DNA of 64,000 bases from Uranotaenia lowii (Eukaryota > Arthropoda > Insecta > Diptera > Culicidae), in contig NC_073693.1 of assembly GCF_029784155.1 (NCBI RefSeq), positions 225,447,094 through 225,511,093 of the forward strand, read 5' to 3'. Under the pieces are notes generated by a model. The model searched no databases, had not been told where the DNA came from, and saw only the letters and a list, made by a program, of their open reading frames with translations. This document shows, piece by piece, positions 56,405 to 64,000 of this stretch. The first letter of the stretch is position 1, and each line of letters starts with the position of its first letter. A program made the position numbers and the translations under genes.

Positions 56405-56955
56405 AAAACTCGTAAGGTGTGCACGCATTCTATCCCTGTGTTTTTTATACGTCTGCTTTCAATCGCAGTCGACTTCTTAGACAGGCAAACACGCGTCTCG
56501 AAGGGAAACATACAAACACGATTCGGATTGTGTTCGAGTGTTTCTCTGGAGGGCGTGTCTTGGATTATGTCGTGGCACTCACTCAAGGCACGCGTATGGT
56601 GTGTTCCACTCTGCCGATTAGATGATGAAAAATAGCCAGAGAGATCAATACGATCCCTCTGTCGATTTGAGTTACCTCTCTGCCGATTCATTTTTACTGG
56701 GTTTTTGCGGGGAACTGAGATTAAGGGAGAAAGTACGTCAATGATCACACAAATTGTGCAGCCAATGATTGAATTTGAGGTCACTTGTGGAAATTTGTTA
56801 GAGAAAATTAGAAGGTTTGAGTTAAAATGAGAGAAACCAGTGCTCAGAGAGAGTGAAAATGTGCAAATTGTTACCAAATGTTGCAATTTGTTAAGAAGCT
56901 GTGGAATTTTGATCATTACCATTCCAAATGCAAAGAATTCTCTTTTGATTTCAAT
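56405..56955 (-). promoter_or_regulatory. Promoter-like or LTR-like ancestral sequence split by DNA elements
   Basis: Read on the minus strand and skipping the two inserted elements, 56960-56405, 53943-53897 and 51180-51040 form one continuous GC-moderate sequence. It holds a TATA-like ACGTATAAAAAACAC at about 56453-56439, GAGACGCGTGTTTG and GAGAGAG/CTCTCT words. It could be a solo LTR, a core promoter with its leader, or neither. A 198-codon frame over 56994-56398 is not supported. Confidence 0.35.
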
Positions 56956-57281
56956 CCCTTGGTACGAAGCATTTTCGTGCCATGTCTTGCACAACGGTGT
57001 CTTGTCCGATCCAATCCCGGTAACTGCTGGAGTGAGACAGGGATGTATCTTATCACCGCTATTTTTTCTAATCGTAATGGATGAGATTCTGATTGGATCG
57101 ATCGACTGTGCACCAAACCATGGATTGCCGTGGAATCCTTCGACAATGGAGCAAATAAACGACCTTAACCTGATGGACGATATTGTTTTGTTCGCTCAAA
57201 CACAACCGGACAAGTAGAGCAAACTCGACGACCACACCGAAAGCTCGTATTGCTGTACGAGTGCGAAACTTGGTGCACATA

Positions 57282-58500
57282 AAGGGTGATACGGTCAAAA
57301 TTTGGTCAAGGGAAAACGCGTGTAAATCGGTGAAATCGTTTATTTAAAAAATCAAATTAAATTTCATTTTCAAGTTTAATTAGTATAAAATTCAGGAGAA
57401 ATATTCAGTTAGGCTTCCGCTTTTCCAAACCGGGTTGCCGGGTCTTACTCTTATCCTCTGCCATCAGATTTTGTACAGCCACCTTGTCCACACTCTTTGC
57501 CGCAGAAAGCCAGTTTTGTTTGCTCTTCTTTAGGTCTCGTTTGACAATAGCCCAGTATTTCTCAATTGGGTGGAGCTCTGGCATGTTGGGAGGGTTCTTG
57601 TCCTTGGGAACCACCTGCACGTTGTTGGCGGCGCACCACTCCATGGCATTTTTACCGTAATGGCAAGATGCCAAATCCGGCCAAAACAGTACGGAACAAC
57701 CATGTTTCTTCAGGAAAGGCAGCAGACGTTTATTCAAACACTCTTTCACGTAAATTTCTTGGTTGACAGTCCCGGAAGCTATGAAAATGCTGCTTTTCAA
57801 GCCACAGGTACTGATGGCTTGCCAAACTAGATATTTCTTCGCTAACTTTTACAGTTTCATGTGCTTGAAAATATCTACTAATTTTCCCCTTCCTTTTGCC
57901 GTATAAAACTCCTGTCCTGGAAGCTGCTTGTAGTAGTCGGCATCGTCTTGTACAGCACCCGGGATCGCACTTTGGCCGTCGTATATTGTTTATCATCAAG
58001 ATTTGGAGTCACTACCTTCTTGTAAGTCGATAGTACGGCTCGTTTTTTGGCTCGATGCACGGTTGTAGACGATACACCCAGCTTATTTGCGGCATCTCGA
58101 AGAGAGAGGTTAGGGTTTCGCTTGAAACTAACGGCAACTCTCTTTGTCGTCTCAGCGGCTTCCGGTTTTCGATTTCCCCCGATTCAGACTTCCTGGCTGT
58201 CGACAAACGTTCCCCAAACACTTTGATTACATTTGTAACGGTTGATTTGGCAACTTTTAGCGATTTTGCCAGCTTTGCGTGCGAGTAGCTCGGATATTCG
58301 CGATGCGCGAGCAAAATTTTGATACGCTGCTCTTCTTCCTTGGACGGCATTTTGACAACTGAAGAGTGAATTTCAAAATCAAAATAGGAGCAACATTCTA
58401 CACACACACCTTCAAAATGAGGGGTGTTCAGGTTTTTAAATGCAAAATTGAAAGAAATACGTCAAGTTGATATTAACCAAATTTTGACCGTATCACCCTT
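57282..58500 (-). mobile_element. Tc1/mariner (DD37E) transposon, copy 2
   Basis: The element begins AAGGGTGATACGGTCAAAA and ends GACCGTATCACCCTT, with TA at 57280-57281 and 58501-58502. Length 1219 bp. The intact RTE shows the empty site GTGCACATATGCGGTAACG at 22563-22581, confirming one TA before insertion. Copy 1 is at 4139-5334. Confidence 0.95.
57405..58350 (-). pseudogene. DD37E mariner transposase, broken (copy 2)
   Basis: The ATG is at 58350 (MPSKEEEQRIKILLAHREY). The N-terminal helix-turn-helix reads SHAKLAKSLKVAKSTVTNVI. Frameshifts near 58130, 57930 and 57840 break the middle, and the first catalytic Asp segment (MDDETYVKAD in copy 1) is deleted or scrambled. The C-terminal 131 codons are open (57800-57405): FWPDLASCHYGK and HPIEKYWAIVKRDLKK give 37 residues between the second Asp and the Glu, which defines DD37E. 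It cannot be active. Confidence 0.92.
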
Positions 58501-59139
58501 TATGCCGTAACGACACAAGTATTTATAAACCGCTGCTTGAGGAATAGCATCCGCGATTGGTGGCCTGGCAACTGGATTCAAAAAGGGAACTACATCACCG
58601 GTGTCATCAAAGGGTGCTAGAAATCGTGATTCGGGAACGTAAATGGAGATGGATTGGGCACACGCTGCGAAAAAATGAGAACGAGATTTGCAGCGAAGCG
58701 CTTGAATGGAATCCAGAAGGACATCGAAGTAGAGGCAGACCCAGAAACTCGTGGCGACAAAGCGTAGCCACCGAAATAAGTACGAACTGTCGATGAAAGT
58801 CTTGACTGGGACCATGTTAAAACGCTGGCTCCGGATCGTCAACAGTGGAGGTCTTTTACCACGGCTCTATGCGCCGGAGAATCGACGCAGGGCGAGACTA
58901 TTAAGTAAGTAAGTATCCTTGCTCCTCAGAACCTCAGAAAGAGAAGGCAATTTTTTGCTTCTGCTCCTCTCAAGCTGTGCGGGGAGAGATACATCGCACT
59001 GCAAACAAGTAGGAGATTGTCAATACTTAAGAGCGATCGAAAGCCTTCACTTCCGCTAATGAAGAGAATGCCTTCTCGAGAAAAATCCTTTGCGATTGTG
59101 CTAAGTAGAAATCTAAAAGCAAACACAGATTTTTGGTAC

Positions 59140-59640
59140 ATTGGTCAAGTATCATTTGGTGTCTGAAGATTATAAGTCAACTAACCCTTTCCTTTGACCA
59201 ATCCTTAAAATCTTCAGCCAGAATCATTGGATTACCAAGGGCTTGTGATATAGCTCAGTTGGCAAGTCTGTTGTCTCCTGAGCCGATGTCCGCGAGTTCG
59301 AGTCCAAGAGTAAACATCGAAAACAGTTATACCGGATAGTTTTTCAATAACGATCCGCCAACTGCAACGTTGATAAAGTCGCGAATGCCATAAAGATGGT
59401 AAAACGACTATAATCGAAACAAAAAAAATGAATTTCCAAAGACCACCTGACGGATCACAGCTACAGAAGAAGATTCCGTTAACGTCAGCTATCATAAAGC
59501 CATCCAAATCTGATGTCATTCCCTCTTGAATAGGGACCATTCTCATCACCCTCATATCCTGGGCAATAGGATATAATACATAACGTAATTTCTGCCATTC
59601 AAACGCTGGATTTGGATTTGAAGAATCTTTTAAAATCAAA
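59140..59640 (-). pseudogene. R1-like endonuclease fragment interrupted by a SINE
   Basis: The minus-strand frame reads NPAFEWQKLRYVLYPIAQDM, GMTSDLDGFMIADVNGIFFC and SCDPSGG up to the SINE tail at 59428. Beyond the SINE another frame reads NPMILAEDFKDWSKERV before a stop. The DGF-x-IA-x-V-x-G-x-F-x-CSC and xILAxDFxxW order is that of R1/Jockey-type endonucleases (YDGFVIAKVNGV..., IIAGDFNAW); about 20 residues between them are missing and the Gly before Asp is replaced by Glu. The longer 135-codon frame reported here is partly SINE. Confidence 0.7.
59239..59428 (+). mobile_element. tRNA-derived SINE, plus strand
   Basis: Head GGGCTTGTGATATAGCTCAG holds a good pol III A box (TAGCTCAGTTGG), and GCGAGTTCGAGTCC is a good B box. 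The body runs to AATCGAAAC and an A8 tail. The same unit, reversed, is at 40491-40681, so it is a mobile SINE and not a functional tRNA. Imprecise direct repeats ATTACCAAG and ATTTCCAAAG flank it. Confidence 0.88.
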
Positions 59641-59649
59641 CAAAAACGC

Positions 59650-61680
59650 TCAAAAACTAAGGTCCCACTGTTATTTATTCACAAATAAATAAAAAAAATC
59701 TGTAGTGATTTGAATATATCTCGAACACGGTAGCACTACTATTTTGTTACGCTTCCATCACCAGAACAATCATCACTTGTCAATTAGACAACCGCATTAA
59801 GTTGTTGTTTTAATCCAATTATGCTCTATCAACTTTAGCATCTCCGAAGCAAGCGAGTCGGAATCGTCCGGGGGAAATGCATCCGTCTCCGGCTTACTTT
59901 AAAGTCGGTTTTTAAGAGACATTGATGGACAAAACTCACGATCCACGAAACATGATTTCTTTTGAACACTGCTCAACGGGTCAACAAGCGAAACAAGTAA
60001 GATTTGGATGCGCTACCCTAATTCCAAAGAATGCATTCATCCTTTCTTTAATCTTTTCTTCGGCAGTCCATGCAGATTCCAGGTTGCTGATAAGACTGCA
60101 CCTTTCATCGGTTCTTCCTTTTTTAATCCGGTACCTTCCATACATTGCATTGCGATGAATATGAATGAAGAAGGTGATGAATATCGAATGGATGTCTTCA
60201 GGCGGTATGCAGCTGTCATTCAAATATTTTTTGTTCCAAGAAGTACATATCACACTGTCGACGAGTTGCACTGTGGGATGGTTGCAAAGAGTCTTTCGAA
60301 AGCACTGCCATGTTTGACAATAATTCCCAATGAATGAGGTTGCAATGCCTTTTCAATTTGTCTTCCGATGATGAGATTAAATCTCAAAGTGGTTTCAATT
60401 GCATCTGAATTCAGTTTTGATTCGTTTTTGAAAAAGTTTAGTTTTGAGTGATTACATTTCAATCATTGATTAATTTCGTTGTTCGTGTTCTTGAATTATT
60501 TTTCTAAATTGAGTTCTGTTAAAAATTTTGTTTTTGATAAAAATTAAAATAAAATGTAGTTATATGGTTGCAATCGCGTTTTTTAGTTGGCAGCGAAACT
60601 TTCTCCACAGGTGCGATCTTATGTAAGGGTTATTCACTGATGCTTAAGCACGCAGTTCGATTTCAAAAAATATATTTAGAAGTACAGTTTAACATTTCTT
60701 AACAAAAATACTCACCCCAGACAAATAAAAATCTAAAAAAAAATATAGTTCAATTTCATTACACCTTTATGATCAATCCTCAGCATGTTTCTCTTTTACA
60801 ACACACGGATGAACCTTTGACCATCAACGGAGTCAAGGGCCGCAAAAAAATGGCACCAGGCAGGAATATCCATGTACTGGTAGGGAATTATGTTTATTTA
60901 TTTTGCTTTTCCGGGGAGTTTTCTCTCCTCTCTCTTCGACATTTATTGAAGTTTACTGCCTTGCGGGGCTTTACCAATTCGAATGGTTCCCCGTTTTGCA
61001 CCTTCTGCGAGGTTAACTTATCCGAAGGGTTTACCGGCACCGGATTGTCTTTCTCAAAATTAAGGGTAGGATTTTCGATTACATCCCGATATCGGGGATT
61101 TATTTGCCGCCACAAGTTTTGCGAAGGGGGCCTTAATTTGCAGTAATTCAATTCCTACGGTTTACCTGTGCCGAATGGCGAATAAGTGCCCAATTGTAAC
61201 GACCAACGTGGTTTTTCTCTTTAGGTCCTGTACAATTTGCCGGGCAGCTTCCGTTTGTTGGCGAAAAATCGCCGTTGGCCGGAAGGATTCGCTATCGGAA
61301 TGTTTACGACCTTCCGGTAAGCTTATGAGTACGGATTAGTAAAACTGGCAATCTCATACAAAAAGCAGCTCTTTAGCTATTGGTGGAATTCTGGTACAGA
61401 AAATATTGCTTTGCTTGAATTGAGCTTCAAAGTTTCGGAAAATGATACATCAATTTTATCCTAGGTTTTTACTCGTTGAGTTTTCAGATTTCCGAATTCA
61501 AGGGCAAGTCCGTTTCTATGATATTTTGATTTATAATTTATCGTTCACAATTATATGAATATTTTCATTTTGAACATGTTAGATCACCTTTTGAGATGTT
61601 TTTTTTTTATAAAATAGTATATGGCCTGTCGATTAGGATCAGGGAATCAAATGAAACACTAAATATCTTTTAACCTAATA
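59650..61680. other. Unassigned DNA with short overlapping frames and a GC-richer block
   Basis: 59980-60340 is open on both strands (plus: 109 codons with CRFQVADKTAPFIG; minus: 96 codons with LESAWTAEEKIKERM); I cannot tell which, if either, is real. 60760-61330 is GC-richer, with a minus-strand frame LWRQINPRYRDVIENPTLNF and GCCGGGCAGCTTCCG-type inverted words near 61240-61320. No family is recognised. Confidence 0.3.
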
Positions 61681-61689
61681 AGATAAGAT

Positions 61690-62880
61690 AAATTTGTATC
61701 TGAGTAGGTGCGGTAATTATGAACAAAATTACTCGGTTTTTAATACTTTCAGTTTAAACAAGTAGCTCTTTAATATTTAAATTCTGGAAAGATACTTAAA
61801 ATGAATGATTAGCTCCCTTCTTTATTTTAGGATTATTTTTCTAATTATCAAGTTGTAGCTTGTGGGCGTAAAACTTTTGTTCATCATTACCCCCTTGTCT
61901 ATGGGGTATTTATGAATACTGTTACGATTTTTGTACGTGATGACTCTTGATATTGGCCATATTCCTAGATTGAAACCACCATTGAATAGTGCATTGTAGT
62001 GAGATTTGTTTTTTTTTTGTCTTTATTTGAGAGGTTTTCAGCCACAGGCTGGTTCACCTCTAAGTGAGATTTTTTGATTTTTATAAATTGCTATTGAACA
62101 GTTATGGGCTATTTTAAGTTTTACATAGGTGCGGAGGCATCTTTTCATATTATAACAGACCCACAATTCTAAAAAACTTATAGATTTATGTTTTAGGCCC
62201 TTTTCCAAGATTTGAATGGTTATCGTGATTTTGGCGGGAAAAAGTGAATTTGAATCACCAACCAATGCTTAGAAAAACGTGTTCAAAATTACCCCGTATC
62301 TTGAAAAAATATGGCTAACTTTGAAGACTTCTTTGTGCGTGGGTGGAAATTATTTTCAAGAGAAAATCTTATGACACCACAAAATTAAAAACTTTTAAAA
62401 ACAACATTTTATCACCGATCACATTTACGATGAAGTCATTTGATAAGACACGTCTCAAAAAGATTTTCCTTTCTCAGAGACATGAATTTTGGTAATAACT
62501 GTAACAACAAAATTTATATAGTTAGGTATGCAAGTTATTACTGTAACTTATCATTTGAATGGCAGACATTTGATCAGTTTTGAGACCCTACTATGAGCCT
62601 AACGGCGATTACGGCGTTTATCCGGAATTACCCCTTGTTCATAATTACCCCACTTAGCCCTACATAATTTATTGAGAGCAAGGATGAAAATCGCAGGTTT
62701 TTTGTAAATTTAAAAATAAATGGTGAAACCCATAATTTTTTTGACTACGTCGATTTGATGTCCTATCAATCTAAAAGTTTTTTTATGTACATGCGATATG
62801 ATTGTAAATTGACATTAAGTTTTTAGAAGCCATTGAAGTTGAAAAGTGTTGCGTGATTCCCCAGTTGACGGTAACATTTT
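61690..62880. repeat. AT-rich region with GTAATTATGAACAA-type repeated phrases
   Basis: GCGGTAATTATGAACAAAAT at 61710 and its inverted form TTGTTCATAATTACCCC at 62636 lie about 0.9 kb apart. TTCATCATTACCCCC (61879) and CCCCAGTTGACGGTAAC (62858) are related. These could be the ends of an old dispersed element; no coding frame lies between. Confidence 0.4.
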
Positions 62881-63161
62881 ATTACCTCTAACGATTGGAC
62901 TCTTTCTATTAAAAGCGTATTTTGACTTACACTGTAATGAAATAAGTTGAACTTAACTGAAAGTTTACAGCTGACACACTTTTTACCATGCCCCAATTTT
63001 CTCTCAATCTATGATCTAATCATTTGTATTTTTGATAACGCCTTTCGAAAGCCCTGACTAGTTGGAACAGTTTATAAATTGTCAAAATTAAATGTTTTCA
63101 TTTTAGTTTAAAAATTATCCAAATTCATCCAAACTGAAAAGATATAGCTTTTCAAAAGAAC

Positions 63162-63765
63162 CGTCAACTGGGGGAACTTTGATTAACATAAAAGTTTTGC
63201 AGATAAAAATCATTAACTAAGTCTGAAGTTAAAATATCTGAAAACTGTTTTCTATGTTTGAAAGCCTATAAATTGAGTTTCAAATAGGTCAAATTTGGTT
63301 TGAAGTTGAAGATTTTTTATGTTACTTATAATCAAACTTTAAAGTTTTAAAATATCTGTTTTTTCGAAGACTCACAAACAAACACCTCTCCTGATAAAAT
63401 GATAGCCTTTAGAAGCAAAAGAGTTCATTTATATGAAAGTTTAAATATTTTTCTTTATATAGGTAGGTAAAGTCATATAGTTTCAAAATTATTTTCATGG
63501 TCATTCTATGATAATTTTTGAGTATTTAAAAAAACGGTCATTATCTATGTTGAGAACAAATAACTAAAAGGCCGGTTAAGTTTCAATAAAAAAAAACATA
63601 GGAACAGTTGAAGGACCTAGAGACTTGCATGAAGGTAATATTATATTTGTGTTTGAGGCCAACAAATATTGATGGATGTTTATTATTTAGGACCCTTATT
63701 GTATGCGGCAACATTGTCCATCTTTTGAGTACCGTAATCCGGGTTAAGATTGATCACTTTCTTCA
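63162..63765. repeat. Dispersed repeat, diverged copy of 9938-10690
   Basis: Starts CCGTCAACTGGGGGAACTTT and shares AAACTGTTTTC, GTTTGAAAGCCTATA, CTCTCCTGAT and GGTCATT(C/T)(T/A)ATGAT blocks with the 9.9-kb copy. It ends in ACCGTAATCCGGGTTAAGAT, a second, same-strand terminal phrase, so a further copy may start there. Confidence 0.65.
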
Positions 63766-63814
63766 AAACATTTCGGTTATTTTTTTATCAGTGGAATGTG
63801 ACGTGTTTTTTTAA

Positions 63815-63834
63815 GGGGGGGGGGGGGGGGGGGG
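63815..63834 (+). repeat. Homopolymer run of 20 G
   Basis: Twenty consecutive G bases are followed by TAGGATC. Such a run is unstable and a likely place for sequencing or assembly error. Confidence 0.95.
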
Positions 63835-64000
63835 TAGGATCTAACGGGTAAAAAAAACACCATTTTCACGATTTTTTTCTAGAGCTTTCATTCAAACAAA
63901 TGTATTAATTTTTTTTTGCATTATACAATGCATTGTTAAAACAACATTAAGTAATTTTTTCGTAGAAAGATATTGAAAAATGAGCCGGTGACGGAGCATT

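Larger units (their letters stand above)
56960..58915 (+). mobile_element. 5'-truncated RTE copy with internal deletion and nested mariner
   Basis: Sequence from TACGAAGCATTTTCGTGCCA onward matches 21970-22255 of the full-length RTE, jumps about 280 bp to its 22535 (GTATTGCTGTACG), is split by a mariner at 57282-58500, then resumes to the same 3' end with an AAGTAAGTAAGT tail at ~58904-58915. The RT box is altered to LMDDIVLF, and stops are present. The copy is clearly older than the intact one. Confidence 0.92.

Noticed and set aside
56398..56994. 198-codon minus-strand frame
   Set aside because: It spans the hAT flank, a promoter-like segment and the RTE fragment edge, so it crosses unrelated sequences; the composition is not protein-like.
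59239..59310. tRNA gene
   Set aside because: The A and B boxes are present, but no mature tRNA fold or acceptor end is evident. The unit continues into a body with an A-tail and is repeated at 40.5 kb, so it is a SINE.

Overview
The window looks like a repeat-dense stretch of an insect nuclear genome, most likely a mosquito (Culicidae). The reasons are the high AT content, Tc1/mariner elements with a DD37E catalytic spacing, several RTE, R1/LOA and Ty1/copia retroelement remnants, tRNA-headed SINEs, and many short hAT-like and mariner-like elements. The species cannot be read from the sequence. There is no confident intact host gene. Only one long undamaged reading frame is present, the EN-RT protein of a full-length RTE retrotransposon. 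Everything else that codes is a broken transposon protein or a short orphan exon-like frame. Several starts that look like long ORFs use TTG rather than ATG, so I re-chose starts where this matters.

Layout. 1-3.4 kb: a diverged ~340-bp tandem repeat in two blocks. 3.8-5.4 kb: an ORF1-like frame cut by a DD37E mariner with a TA duplication. 5.4-12.3 kb: AT-rich DNA, one orphan ATG frame (6374-6712), a dispersed repeat and a degenerate tandem array. 12.57-15.49 kb: a very long palindrome whose core begins CACTAG and is flanked by TTA duplications; a half copy lies at 18.66 kb. 19.57-22.99 kb: the full-length RTE element with an 11-bp target duplication. 23.94-27.59 kb: a second, decayed RTE on the minus strand, split by a 763-bp hAT-like element with a perfect 8-bp duplication. 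29.0-29.3 kb: a cysteine-rich coding-like relic.

30.1-32.7 kb: hairpin repeats, a microsatellite, and a ~1.16-kb minisatellite built of GGCCGAAT units that flips orientation midway and is flanked by a 12-bp direct repeat. 35.6-39.4 kb: an R1/LOA-type retrotransposon on the minus strand holding a hAT-like MITE and a retroposon-like insert that itself holds a pogo-like MITE. 39.5-42.4 kb: another MITE-like element, a SINE, a possible terminal host exon and a second large palindrome. 42.8-45.2 kb: a GC-rich decayed region with a Ty1/copia RNase H end and a hAT-like MITE.

45.2-51 kb: small repeats and unassigned DNA. 51.2-56.4 kb: two DNA elements inserted side by side in an older promoter-like or LTR-like sequence; the second is a complete hAT with TIRs, an 8-bp duplication and a frameshifted transposase. 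57-58.9 kb: an RTE fragment carrying a second DD37E mariner, with the empty site visible in the intact RTE copy. 59.1-59.6 kb: an R1-like endonuclease fragment hit by a SINE. The rest is AT-rich DNA with dispersed repeats and a 20-G run.

These sequences form a layered record of nested insertions rather than a cooperating gene set. Orientation, duplications and empty sites allow much of the insertion order to be read directly.
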